NCBI GenBank assembly: GCA_001464545.1
Contig: LNFC01000019.1
Span: 1-64,000 of the forward strand
Source: Acidobacteria bacterium Ga0077551
Lineage (GTDB): Bacteria > Pseudomonadota > Alphaproteobacteria > Caulobacterales > Hyphomonadaceae
Length of the DNA stretch: 64,000 bases
Reading direction: 5' to 3'
Positions 9,401-16,698 of this stretch are shown here, piece by piece; position 1 is the first letter of the stretch, and the number at the start of each line of letters is the position of its first letter. The notes beneath the pieces were generated by a model. The model made no database searches, had not been told where the DNA came from, and worked only from the letters and a program-made list of their open reading frames with translations. A program made the position numbers and the translations under genes.

Positions 9401-9578
9401 TGTGAACCGTTCAATGATTGGCGCTGTCGTCGGCGTCCAGCCTTTCGGCGGCGAAGGCCTCTCCGGCACCGGCCCGAAGGCCGGCGGCCCGCATTATCTC
9501 CATCGTTTCGCCACCGAACGGGTGGTAAGTGTCAACATCACCGCGCAGGGCGGCGACGCCGAACTGCTCAGCCTCTAG
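6444..9578 (+). CDS. putA: bifunctional proline dehydrogenase / P5C dehydrogenase
   Basis: Oxidises proline to glutamate in two steps, at the FAD-linked PRODH domain and then the NAD-linked aldehyde dehydrogenase domain. From the ATG at 6444 it has 1044 residues. PRODH motifs are VSVKLSALHPRY (about 250), LVKGAYWDSEIK (about 355), ATHNAHT and FQRLHGMGEP, and RRLLENGANTSF (about 470). P5CDH motifs are PWNFPLAIF (about 700), FTGGTSTA, ETGG, the catalytic cysteine in SAGQRCSALR (about 834) and EETFGPVLHI. It lacks the N-terminal ribbon-helix-helix repressor domain of enteric PutA and begins directly with the dimerisation arm, as in many alphaproteobacteria. An in-frame ATG at 6387 is the alternative start. 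A lipoprotein gene follows after 14 bp. Confidence 0.95.
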   Translation: MPDTLASLPVDWDALDALKFADEEALLEGLIKQGVLPGPIREGAVRRGRDLVVLARSKGRRKGMMESFLEEFGLTNSEGLALMCLAEALLRVPDAATRDDLIAEKIRSGNWGAHQGQSDSWLVNASTWGLMLTGRVIGAPETARKGPAAFVGGLIRQSGEPVIRAAMMQAMRIMGEQFVLGRTVEEALKRGRRMVKSGEAAHFSFDMLGEGARTSADAARYFKAYEDAIAAVAAGKDAKLPPESANGVSVKLSALHPRYLAVKEARVMAEMYPKVLTLCQQAAKANIGLCLDAEEAHRLVISLKIFEKLAREPSLEGWTGLGLAVQAYQKRALAVIERLGTLANVTGRRFMVRLVKGAYWDSEIKNAQVEGYPNFPVFTTKQGTDVHYLACAKAMLAASPAIYPCFATHNAHTLAAVDLLAGAAGVSGFEFQRLHGMGEPLYEAADAGTRVRVYAPVGAHEDLLPYLVRRLLENGANTSFVHSFLDESVPPEQVVTDPIAKVEIGPRRHPRIPTPPRLYGSARRNSLGHDLSQLGVRSGFASAVKALDGGPAIAAGPIVSGIATSGGGEMVRAPADHSRDLGTALEADEAAISKALDAAAAYQPEWDRLGGAKRAEYLHAMADAMEAEAPRLIALMAREAGKTLPDGIAEVREAVDFCRYYAHQATEEFAAPVRLPGPTGETNHLSLHGRGVFCCISPWNFPLAIFTGQIAAALAAGNTVAAKPAEQTPLIAFEAVRLFHNAGLPADALHLLPGRGETVGAKLTADLRVAGVCFTGGTSTARLINRTLAGRDGPIIPLIAETGGLNGLFVDTTALREQVIDDMITSAFGSAGQRCSALRLAFLPNATADSLIEGLIGAMNELKMGDPALPDTDTGPVIDAAARGRLEKHLARMKGEAKLLHQINPGALAEKGTGFGPALVELSSLDQITEETFGPVLHILRYDPDNIAATGAALHAKGYGLTLGIHSRLESFHAAVKAAMPAGNTYVNRSMIGAVVGVQPFGGEGLSGTGPKAGGPHYLHRFATERVVSVNITAQGGDAELLSL

Positions 9579-9592
9579 AAAGTCCCCGCTCC

Positions 9593-10459
9593 ATGATCCG
9601 CCTTCTCTCCACGGTCTCCCTCGCCGCGCTGCTGCTTGCTGCCTGCACACCGGAGGCGGCCGAACCCGCCGCCGTAGACGCGGTGGCCGAAACCGCCAGC
9701 GCCGAAGCCGCGCCCCCCGCCGCGCCCGAAGGCTTCCAGCTTTCCTACATGCTCGAGAACGAGACCTACACGGTCCAGTCCGAGATTGATCCCGCCATTC
9801 TCGCGTTCGATCCTGCGCTCGCCTACCGGCTCTGGACCACCAACAAGGCCGCCCTCGACGCCCTCGTCGCCCAGGCCCAAGCCGACAAGGCCGCCTCGGA
9901 CGCCGACCCGGAATCCTTCGGCTTCATGGGCTATTCGCTCAGCATTACGCAGAAGGCCGCGCTCGTCCTCGAGGATGTGATCAGCCTTGCCGATACCACC
10001 GACACCTATACCGGCGGCGCCCACCCAAACTATTTCCTCGGCGGCGGCATCTACCGCAAGGGCGAGACGGACGCCCTCCCGCTCTCCACCTTCATCGCCG
10101 ATCCCGCCGCTTTCGGCGAGCTCGCGATCAAGGCCCTCGCCATGGAAAAGCAGGAGCGCGGCTATGCTGACGAGCCCGCCGCCATCGAGTCGAGCCTGGA
10201 AGAGCTGCTTGCTCCGACCACGGACGCTCCGGATGTCTACAAGGGCCGCTTCGTCTTCGCGCCCTCATCCGAGGCCGGAAAGATCGGCGGCATTACCTTG
10301 GTGTTCTCGCCCTATGACATCGGCTCCTATGCCGAGGGCGCCTATGAAGTGACCCTTCCGGCGGCCGAGCTGACACCCATCCTCACCGAGGCCTGGGCCC
10401 CCCGCTTCGGCGGCGCTCCAGTGGCGTCAGAAGAAGCGCCGGTCGCAGAAGAACAGTAA
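9593..10459 (+). CDS. DUF3298-type lipoprotein
   Basis: A 288-residue exported lipoprotein with lipobox LLLAAC (C17), then an alanine/proline/glutamate-rich linker to about residue 50. The folded part carries the two stretches typical of the DUF3298/RsiV family: DTYTGGAHPNYF (about 140) and VFSPYDIGSYAEGAYEVTLP (about 240). The family binds glycans or lysozyme in some members; function here is unknown. It starts 14 bp after the putA stop and may be co-transcribed. The acidic tail (EEAPVAEEQ) is unstructured. Confidence 0.75.
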   Translation: MIRLLSTVSLAALLLAACTPEAAEPAAVDAVAETASAEAAPPAAPEGFQLSYMLENETYTVQSEIDPAILAFDPALAYRLWTTNKAALDALVAQAQADKAASDADPESFGFMGYSLSITQKAALVLEDVISLADTTDTYTGGAHPNYFLGGGIYRKGETDALPLSTFIADPAAFGELAIKALAMEKQERGYADEPAAIESSLEELLAPTTDAPDVYKGRFVFAPSSEAGKIGGITLVFSPYDIGSYAEGAYEVTLPAAELTPILTEAWAPRFGGAPVASEEAPVAEEQ

Positions 10460-10463
10460 CGCC

Positions 10464-10570
10464 CTGTCATCCCGGACAGGCCGCAAAGCGGCCGTGATCC
10501 GGGACCTTCTCTTCGCTGTTGCCGCAACAAGGTCCCGGCTCACGCGCTCACGCGCTGGCCGGGATGACAG
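10464..10570. repeat. nested inverted repeat between convergent genes
   Basis: CTGTCATCCCGG at 10464-10475 pairs exactly with 10559-10570. Inside it, CCGGGACCTT (10499-10508) pairs exactly with AAGGTCCCGG (10529-10538), and GGCCGCAAAGCGGCC forms a third hairpin (10479-10493). Together these make a cruciform-like structure just after the DUF3298 gene and before the 3' end of the next convergent gene. The CATCCCGG core is shared by many short dispersed repeats of alphaproteobacteria. It may stop transcription from both sides. Confidence 0.75.
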
Positions 10571-10579
10571 CCAATCAGA

Positions 10580-11020
10580 TCAGCACTTCTTGAAGTCCCA
10601 GGTCTGCGCCCGCGCGCCGTTGGCCAGCGAGATCGTCGCGCTCATCCGGCTGCCCTTGCGCATGTAGACGATGCGCTGGGGATAATCATGCGCGGAGTTC
10701 GCGAACGTGACCGTGTTCTTGGCGCGGCTCTCCTCGGTGAACTCCGACGGCCCGAAGCCGCCCGGATAGGCATTGAACACCGCCGGCGCCCCGCCATCGA
10801 TCCGCGCCTGCTCGAAGAAGCTCAGCGCGCCCGTCTCGTCATAGGTCAGCGAATAGCCGAACAGGAATCCCGATTCCGGTTTCGACCAGACTTCCTTGTA
10901 GCTCTTGTCCGCCGTGCGCCAGCACCCGGTCATCCATTTCAGCCCCTCATCCGCATGCGCGGCGGGGGCCAGCATCGCTGACGCAGCGAGTAGCGACAGG
11001 GCAACAAAAGAGCGTTTCAT
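10580..11020 (-). CDS. exported DUF6265-like protein
   Basis: A 146-residue protein with a classical signal peptide (cut after AAHA, about residue 23). The body has the DUF6265 pattern: LKWMTGCWR, then KEVWSKPESGFLFGYS, AYPGGFGPSEF, FANSAHDYPQRIVYMR and a closing TWDFKKC. The family is periplasmic or outer-membrane associated with no settled function. The start overlaps the stop of the upstream 105-residue gene by 4 bp (ATGA), so they are translationally coupled. Confidence 0.75.
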   Translation of the reverse strand: MKRSFVALSLLAASAMLAPAAHADEGLKWMTGCWRTADKSYKEVWSKPESGFLFGYSLTYDETGALSFFEQARIDGGAPAVFNAYPGGFGPSEFTEESRAKNTVTFANSAHDYPQRIVYMRKGSRMSATISLANGARAQTWDFKKC

Positions 11021-11334
11021 TTTTCCACCAATGTGCAGCCGGTTTCAGGACCGGATTTCCGGGCTTCAGACGAGACAAGGCCGCCGAGCACGCTGGCGCG
11101 AACGGTTTCTGCGGTTTCATCAAAGGTAATCTGGCTGATGTCCACCGTGAAGTCGGTCAGGCAGCTCTCCATAGGTCGCTCCGCCACATGACGGCAGGAG
11201 CAGACCATCTTGGCGCCGTATGCCGTCGCGATCTGCGCATAAGCAACCTGGTTCTTCAGGAAGAACTGCCAGGCGAGCCCTACGGCGACGCCGAGAACCA
11301 CGAGCACGATGGCGAAGGCTTTGACGAGCTTCAT
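11017..11334 (-). CDS. small single-span membrane protein
   Basis: 105 residues from the ATG at 11334: MKLVKAF, one hydrophobic span (about 6-26, AIVLVVLGVAVGLAW), then a periplasmic part with a CSCRHVAERPMESC cluster (three cysteines) and a fourth cysteine near the C-terminus (GCTLVEK). The cysteine pattern suggests disulphides outside the cytoplasm. It overlaps the DUF6265-like gene by 4 bp and is divergent from the hydrolase at 11391. A very similar cysteine region often sits next to beta-lactamase-fold hydrolase genes, but I cannot verify that here. Function unknown. Confidence 0.65.
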   Translation of the reverse strand: MKLVKAFAIVLVVLGVAVGLAWQFFLKNQVAYAQIATAYGAKMVCSCRHVAERPMESCLTDFTVDISQITFDETAETVRASVLGGLVSSEARKSGPETGCTLVEK

Positions 11335-11390
11335 GTCCCGGTCCACAACAGCTTTGACCAAGCATAACCATAACCGGGGAGGGCGCCAGC

Positions 11391-12542
11391 ATGAAGGCCA
11401 AGATTCTTGGAGGACTCGTCGCCGCGGCCCTGCTGGCGTTCGGCGCGGGCGCGCAGTCGCTCACTCCGCTGCCGGCGCAGCCTGAAGGCCTCGCTTATCC
11501 AACCTCCGGCTGGCAGACAGGCGAGTTGCCGCCGGACTCCAAGGCGGCCGTGGAAGCCCTGGTCGCCGAAGCGATGGGCAAGTCGGTCAAGGACATGATG
11601 GGCGAAACGCGCGGGCTCGTCATCATCTGGCGCGGCCGGCTGGTGGCCGAAGCCTACGGCAAGAACTTCACGCCGCAGACCCGGCAGATTTCCTGGAGCA
11701 TGGCCAAATCTGTCACGCAGGCGCTGGTGGGCGCAGCCAGGCAAGCCGGTGCGGACATCGAACTCGATTCCCCCATGCCCACACTCTATCCCGCTGACAG
11801 CAAAGCGGCCGCGATCACCTGGCGCCAGTGGCTCAACGCCGTCGACGGTATGGATTACCACGAGCTCGATGGCGATCCGAACCCGATCAAAAGCGATGTG
11901 GTCCAACTGATGTACGGCGACGGACGGTTCGATGCGCTTGGTTACGCGATGCGCGCCTTCCCCCTCGTGCATGCGCCGGGCACGTTCTGGACCTATTCGA
12001 CACCCACCTTTCACAATATCGGATATGCCCTGCAGGTCACGCTCGGCACGGAGGGGAACGCGGAAGACTCCAAGGCCGCCTTTGACCGGATCCTGTTTGA
12101 CCGGATCGGCATGGACACGGTGGCCGAGTTCGATTCGAAAGGAACCTATCTTGGCGGCTCGCTCATCTGGGCCAGCGCGCGGGATTTTGCGAAGTTCGGC
12201 TACCTCTATCTGCGCGATGGTGTGTGGGACGGCCAGCAGATACTTCCCGAGGGGTGGGTTGATTTCGCCCGCGCTCCGGGTCCCGCGGCCAACACCAACG
12301 TCTATGGGGCCGGCTGGTGGATCATCCCGGCCAAAGGACCGCTCACACACCGGCAGAACGCTGATTCCGATCCGCGCGACGCCTTCCACGCCGGTGGCCA
12401 CGAGGGCCAGACGATCTGGGTCGTACCCAGCCGCGACCTCGTGATCGTCCGCCTCGGCCTGATGCCCAACGAGGGCGAGAACTGGCCCGCCCTTTATGAA
12501 TGGAACCAGCGCATCGCGCGCGCCTTTCCGGAGGTGCAATAG
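11391..12542 (+). CDS. serine hydrolase, class C beta-lactamase fold
   Basis: A 383-residue exported hydrolase (signal peptide cut near GAGAQS, residue 21). It has the S-x-x-K nucleophile motif SMAK in ISWSMAKSVTQ (about residue 104), a YST motif in the position of the usual Y-x-N (WTYSTPTFHNIGY, about 203) and HAGGHEGQ (about 330) in the position of the KTG box. Members are esterases, amidases or D-amino acid peptidases rather than true beta-lactamases. It is related to the protein at 28448-29947. It is followed by a 529-bp stretch without genes. Confidence 0.85.
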   Translation: MKAKILGGLVAAALLAFGAGAQSLTPLPAQPEGLAYPTSGWQTGELPPDSKAAVEALVAEAMGKSVKDMMGETRGLVIIWRGRLVAEAYGKNFTPQTRQISWSMAKSVTQALVGAARQAGADIELDSPMPTLYPADSKAAAITWRQWLNAVDGMDYHELDGDPNPIKSDVVQLMYGDGRFDALGYAMRAFPLVHAPGTFWTYSTPTFHNIGYALQVTLGTEGNAEDSKAAFDRILFDRIGMDTVAEFDSKGTYLGGSLIWASARDFAKFGYLYLRDGVWDGQQILPEGWVDFARAPGPAANTNVYGAGWWIIPAKGPLTHRQNADSDPRDAFHAGGHEGQTIWVVPSRDLVIVRLGLMPNEGENWPALYEWNQRIARAFPEVQ

Positions 12543-12615
12543 CGGCGCAAGTTTTGACCTGCCCCTACGTTTGCGCCTCCGTTGCCCCCATCCCCGAAAA
12601 CAGTTTCCCGCTCAT

Positions 12616-12631
12616 CCCGGCGAAAGCCGGG
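12616..12631. repeat. short GAAA-tetraloop hairpin (REP-like)
   Basis: CCCGGCGAAAGCCGGG forms a 6-bp stem closed by a GAAA tetraloop, in the context TCATCCCGGCGAAAGCCGGG. This sequence is a common short dispersed hairpin of alphaproteobacterial genomes. It lies 74 bp after the hydrolase stop and may end its transcript. The rest of 12543-12750 shows no gene. Confidence 0.6.
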
Positions 12632-12749
12632 GCACAAAATGCCAAGCAGAACAAACACTTGCGGCATGCTGCGCTGGCACGGCAGCTCAGCCGCCATCGC
12701 CCGCCCCCAAAAACTCCACAGCTTCCCAATCCGGCAGCATTCCGTCCGT

Positions 12750-13063
12750 GTGTATCCTCCATGCCATTTGCCCGGCAGGCGCCGCACCGCAGGCCGAATT
12801 CCGGGCACGCGCATCCCCACACCCGGCCTTCGCCCTCCGCGAGAACAAGCGATAGGGAACCGATACGAAGTGATGAAAAATGAGAATCGCTGAGAGAAAA
12901 TCACTATCCGAAGTGCACGGATTGAAACGGAATGACACGGTTTGGCAAGGCGAGGCGCAGGCCTGCGCCTACAGGCAACACGCCCCTGGAGACATAAACT
13001 CCGACCCGATCAAGCCGCAGGAAAACGTGCCCCGGCTCCTTGCGCAACCCCTCCGGCCACGGA
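12750..13063 (+). repeat. copy A of the ~400-bp dispersed element (5' part diverged)
   Basis: This gene-free stretch between two convergent genes matches the elements at 48147-48547 and 61557-61955. Shared blocks in order are: CCGCAGGCCGAA-TCCG; a GA-rich stretch; the best block CGATACGAAGTGATGAAAAA followed by TGAGAATCGCTGAGAGAAAA (12871-12900); TGACACGGTTTGGC (12932-12945); TGCGCCTACAGGCAACACGC (12964-12983); and the right end TTGCGCAACCCCTCCGGCCACGGA (12 + 12 nt, 13040-13063). The left part, upstream of about 12750, is not clearly alignable. A 66-codon frame (12880-13080) runs through it with no convincing ribosome site. Confidence 0.75.
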
Positions 13064-13071
13064 GCGCCGCC

Positions 13072-13500
13072 TCAGTCTGACGCCACCAGAAAATGCGCCA
13101 TCAGCGCCGTCACCGGCTCGGCGCGGTTCTCCTGCCAGGCTTCTGCCCGCACGGACGCCATCCGCCGCCCCATCTTCAGCACATAGGCCCGCGCATAGAG
13201 ATCCTTCGCATGACCCTGCCGCAGGTAATCGATGGTCAGGTTGATCGGCTTCGGCGGGCGCGGCATGTCGGAGACGAGGAACACCTGCAGCATCGCCGTC
13301 AGCTCGAGGAAGGAGGCAATCGCCCCGCCATGCAAGGCCCGGATCGCCACATTGCCGATCAGCTTCTCCTGGAAGGGCAGGATCGCCGTCATCTCGTCGC
13401 CGAGCACTTCGCACCGCATGCCGAGCGTCTGCGCGAACGGCAGGCGCTTCAGGATCGCGTCGATTTCGTCCGCCCTCGGATTGGTCAGCTGCGGGTTCAT
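13072..13500 (-). CDS. PaaI-family hotdog thioesterase
   Basis: A 142-residue hotdog-fold acyl-CoA thioesterase. The signature is NVAIRALHGGAIASFLE (about 50-66), where HGG opens the long central helix and the following glutamate is the likely catalytic base. SIVEW-type ends are absent. Its start overlaps by 4 bp the stop of the next thioesterase, so the two form a coupled pair, probably a heterodimer or two specificities. Cytoplasmic; the substrate is probably an aryl- or acyl-CoA. The 3' end is 8 bp from repeat copy A. Confidence 0.85.
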   Translation of the reverse strand: MNPQLTNPRADEIDAILKRLPFAQTLGMRCEVLGDEMTAILPFQEKLIGNVAIRALHGGAIASFLELTAMLQVFLVSDMPRPPKPINLTIDYLRQGHAKDLYARAYVLKMGRRMASVRAEAWQENRAEPVTALMAHFLVASD

Positions 13501-13970
13501 TTCTTGCTCCCGCCAAGGCGCGCCTTGTTGATGGCGAACGTCCCTGCCGCTGTCGCGATCAGCTTGTCGCGTGTCTCATGATAGGCCCAGGCCCGCGTGA
13601 AGCAGACCGTCCGCGTCAGGTGGTAGCATTCCGCCTCGCCGATGATCTCGCGGCCCTTCTCGGCCGGGCGCATATAGTCGATGCGCAGGTCAATCGTCGC
13701 GACGAAGCGCATCTCGGTCATCGCCGAGGTGCAGGCCATGCCGCACAGGTTGTCGAGGAAGGTCGTTATCACCCCGCCATGGATGACGCCGGTCTCCGGA
13801 TCCCCCACCAGGTGCGCCTCCCAGGGCTGGATGCCGAACACGTGGCCCTTTTCCACCTTCGTCACCCGGAACCGGGTTTCGTTGGCCCAAGGCACCACGT
13901 CGCGCATTACGTTGATGTTCTCGTTCATGATGGCCGCGATGTCATATTGCTGTTTCGGCTTGTCGTTCAT
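13497..13970 (-). CDS. PaaI-family hotdog thioesterase
   Basis: 157 residues with the hotdog signature PETGVIHGGVITTFLDNLCG (about 58-77). HGG followed by D in the helix is the usual PaaI active-site layout. The first in a two-gene unit with 13072-13500 (4-bp overlap). It diverges from the FMO gene at 14070 with about 100 bp between, so the shared intergenic region may hold both promoters. Probably removes CoA from intermediates of ring or fatty-acid breakdown. Confidence 0.85.
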   Translation of the reverse strand: MNDKPKQQYDIAAIMNENINVMRDVVPWANETRFRVTKVEKGHVFGIQPWEAHLVGDPETGVIHGGVITTFLDNLCGMACTSAMTEMRFVATIDLRIDYMRPAEKGREIIGEAECYHLTRTVCFTRAWAYHETRDKLIATAAGTFAINKARLGGSKK

Positions 13971-14069
13971 GCGGCCCGGCTCGCTTTCCGATTTGACGCC
14001 CTATGGAAGCCGGATAACATCGCGCGGGACTCAAGGAAACGGGTTCGCGCAAGGTAAGGAGAGACGGGC

Positions 14070-15401
14070 ATGGCCTTTGACGCAGCGGCAAAGCCGAAAA
14101 CCTGCATCATCGGGGCAGGATGTTCAGGGTTCACGATGGCGAAACGCCTGAAGGATCTGGGACTGCCCTACGATTGTTTCGAGAAATCCGACAATGTCGG
14201 CGGCAACTGGTATTACAACAACCCGAACGGGGTCTCGTCCTGCTACCAGTCGCTGCATATCGATACGTCCAAATGGCGCCTCGCCTTCGAGGACTATCCG
14301 GTGCCGGCCGACTGGCCGGACTTCCCGCACCATGCCCAGCTCCTCCAGTACTTCAACGATTATGTGGACCATTTCGGCCTGCGCCCGACGATCACGTTCA
14401 ACACCTCGGTGGACGATGTGGCCGACCTTCCGGGAGGGCGCTTCCGCGTCACCCTGTCGACCGGCGAAGTGCGCGAGTATGACTCCGTGGTCGTCGCCAA
14501 CGGTCACCACTGGGATGCGCGGATGCCGAAATATCCGGGCACGTTCAATGGTTACCAGGTCCACTCGCACCATTACCGCGATCCGTTCGCGCCGTACGAC
14601 TTCCGCGGCAAGCGCGTGATGATTGTCGGCGCCGGCAACTCGGCGATGGATATCTCGTCCGAACTCTCGCAGCGCCCGCTGGCGGAGAAGCTGTTCATCT
14701 CGATGCGCCGCGGCGTCTGGGTGCTGCCGAAATACATGGACGGCAAGCCCGCCGACAAGGCCGTGCTGCCGGCCTGGATGCCGCCCAAGCTTGGCCGCTC
14801 GCTCGCCAAGGCGAAAATCCGCAAGACCATCGGCAACATGGAAGATTACGGCCTGCCAAAGCCGGACCATGAACCGCTCGACGGCCACCCGTCCGTGTCC
14901 GGAGAATTCCTCACGCGCGTCGGCTGCGGCGACATCACGCCGAAGCCCGGCATTGAACGCCTGGATGGGGACCATGTGGTCTTCACAGATGGCACGCGCG
15001 AGAAGGTCGATGCCATCGTCTGGGCCACCGGCTACAATACCAGCTTCCCGTTTTTCAAGCAGGACGAGCTGACCCCGAAGGACAACGTCTTCCCGCTGTT
15101 CAAGCGGATGGTTCAGCCCGGCCGCGAAAGCCTGTTCTTCCTCGGCCTCGCCCAGCCCCTGCCGACGCTGGTGAACTTTGCCGAGCAGCAATCGAAGCTC
15201 GTCGCCGCCGCGCTGACCGGCGCCTACGCCTTTCCGCCTGCGGACGAAATGCACCGCGTCACGAAAGAAGACGAGGAGGCCCATCTCGGGCACTTCTACG
15301 ACAGCCCGCGCCACCGCATGCAGGTCGACTTCTTCGCCTACTGCAAGGACCTGATGAAGGAAATCGAACGCGGCGCAAAGCGGGCGAAGGTCAGCGCGTG
15401 A
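14070..15401 (+). CDS. flavin-containing monooxygenase (FMO/Baeyer-Villiger type)
   Basis: 443 residues. The FAD-binding GAGCSGF is near 13-19 with VGGNW at about 48. The FMO fingerprint F-x-G-x3-H-x3-Y is intact as FNGYQVHSHHY (about 155-165), and the NADPH site IVGAGNSAMD is at about 188. The ATG at 14070 follows GGAGAG. It oxidises a soft nucleophile or ketone with NADPH and oxygen; the substrate is not predictable. It is first in a run of five close genes, with the next start overlapping its stop by 4 bp. Confidence 0.92.
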   Translation: MAFDAAAKPKTCIIGAGCSGFTMAKRLKDLGLPYDCFEKSDNVGGNWYYNNPNGVSSCYQSLHIDTSKWRLAFEDYPVPADWPDFPHHAQLLQYFNDYVDHFGLRPTITFNTSVDDVADLPGGRFRVTLSTGEVREYDSVVVANGHHWDARMPKYPGTFNGYQVHSHHYRDPFAPYDFRGKRVMIVGAGNSAMDISSELSQRPLAEKLFISMRRGVWVLPKYMDGKPADKAVLPAWMPPKLGRSLAKAKIRKTIGNMEDYGLPKPDHEPLDGHPSVSGEFLTRVGCGDITPKPGIERLDGDHVVFTDGTREKVDAIVWATGYNTSFPFFKQDELTPKDNVFPLFKRMVQPGRESLFFLGLAQPLPTLVNFAEQQSKLVAAALTGAYAFPPADEMHRVTKEDEEAHLGHFYDSPRHRMQVDFFAYCKDLMKEIERGAKRAKVSA

Positions 15402-16078
15402 ACTTTCGCCTGCGGGGGCTTTGGTTTGCATTGACGCTGCTGGGCGCTTGCGCCACGCAGCCAGCGCCGATCGTCGTCTATGGTCCCCCGGTGGACTATG
15501 GCCCGCCGGGCGATGTCCGCAATCCGCCGCAAGGCGCGTTCCAGCCGAACGCCTTCCTGCGGATCTGTCCGGGCATGACCGTCTCCAACAGTCCGCCGAC
15601 GGACAGTGAGCGCTGGATCCTGGACTACAAGCCGGTGATCCTGGTGGGGCAGGTGGTGCTGGTCACGGCGCCGGTCAACGATGTCTGCCTCGCCTCCGGC
15701 TTCGGCCTTCGGGCCGGACGCCCGCATATGGGGATTGATCTCACGAGCCAGCCACCCGGCACAATCTATGCCGCTGCGCCCGGCAGGGTGATTGAGGCGC
15801 GCAATTCGTCCGGCTACGGACTCCAGGTCCTGCTCGATCACGGGCACGGCGTCTATACCCGCTACGCCCACCTCGACAGCTTTGATCCCGGCCTGCATCT
15901 CGGCTCGTCCATCGGCTTTGGCCAGCCGTTGGGCCAGATGGGTGCCACCGGAAATGCCGAAGGCCCCCACCTCCACTACGAGGTGCTGACCGGTAACTAT
16001 GATACGCCCAGCGCCTCCAAAGGCCTGACGCCGAATGATCCTTTCGCCTTCCCAGCCTATGATTTTGTGGGCTATTGA
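15398..16078 (+). CDS. M23-family peptidase lipoprotein
   Basis: 226 residues with a GTG start that overlaps the FMO stop. A lipobox (LLGAC, C18) is followed by a proline-rich linker (PVDYGPPGDVRNPP). The zinc site is complete: HMGID (about 109) supplies His and Asp, and HLHYE (about 196) supplies the last His. This is the LytM-type endopeptidase fold acting on peptidoglycan cross-bridges. Both catalytic histidines are present, so it should be active. It is likely to be anchored in the outer membrane. Confidence 0.88.
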   Translation: MNFRLRGLWFALTLLGACATQPAPIVVYGPPVDYGPPGDVRNPPQGAFQPNAFLRICPGMTVSNSPPTDSERWILDYKPVILVGQVVLVTAPVNDVCLASGFGLRAGRPHMGIDLTSQPPGTIYAAAPGRVIEARNSSGYGLQVLLDHGHGVYTRYAHLDSFDPGLHLGSSIGFGQPLGQMGATGNAEGPHLHYEVLTGNYDTPSASKGLTPNDPFAFPAYDFVGY

Positions 16079-16101
16079 GAGCCTGGGAGAATAAAAAGAC
16101 G

Positions 16102-16698
16102 ATGCACCGCCGTACCTTCAGCGCCGCCGCAAGGCGATTTGTCCTTGCTGCCGCCGCCGGTCTCACGCTCACGGCCTGCGCCTGCATTCCGGGTCACGGC
16201 CCGGGCTACACGCCTGCAACTGCCCAGCAGGCCGATACGTTCGGCGCCCTCTCCGGCCTCGTCGGCAAGACCTGGCGCAGCGCGCCCGCTGGCGACGGCG
16301 AAGCGGGTCCGGCCGATATCTCGAAATGGAGCTGGGACCTCGGCGGGCGCGTGCTCGTCAACCGCCATGCGCTTGAGGACGGCTCCTATGGCGGGGTCAC
16401 CTATGTCTACGAAAACGGCGAGACGGGCTCGCTCGACTATGTCTACGTCACCAGCGCCGGTTTCCACACGACCGGCAGTTTTGTGCTCGGCGACGATGGC
16501 AGCTGGACCGCCGAAGAGGCGGTGAGCGGCCATGACACGATCACCCGCGTGCGCTCGACCGGCCGATTGACCGCAGACGGACAAATGTCCATGACCTCCG
16601 AGTATTTCGCCAAGGGCGAATGGTCGCCGGGCCGGAATGTCGTCTACGTGCCGGTCAACGCCCGGATTCCGGAGATCACCGGCAAGCTCGCCGAATGA
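16102..16698 (+). CDS. hypothetical lipoprotein
   Basis: 198 residues from the ATG at 16102 (MHRRTFSAA). The arginine-rich start, hydrophobic segment and cysteines in LTACAC (about 31-33) indicate a lipoprotein, perhaps Tat-like. The body from residue 50 is a beta-rich domain with repeated W/Y-containing strands (TWRSAP, WSWDLGGRVLVNRH, GVTYVYENGE), as in lipocalin-like DUFs that bind small ligands. A TTG start at 16075 would extend it. It overlaps the next gene by 4 bp. Function unknown. Confidence 0.65.
   Translation: MHRRTFSAAARRFVLAAAAGLTLTACACIPGHGPGYTPATAQQADTFGALSGLVGKTWRSAPAGDGEAGPADISKWSWDLGGRVLVNRHALEDGSYGGVTYVYENGETGSLDYVYVTSAGFHTTGSFVLGDDGSWTAEEAVSGHDTITRVRSTGRLTADGQMSMTSEYFAKGEWSPGRNVVYVPVNARIPEITGKLAE

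Noticed and set aside
16075-16698. TTG start at 16075 for the lipoprotein gene
   Set aside because: It would add nine residues before the signal peptide. The ATG at 16102 gives a normal lipoprotein start.
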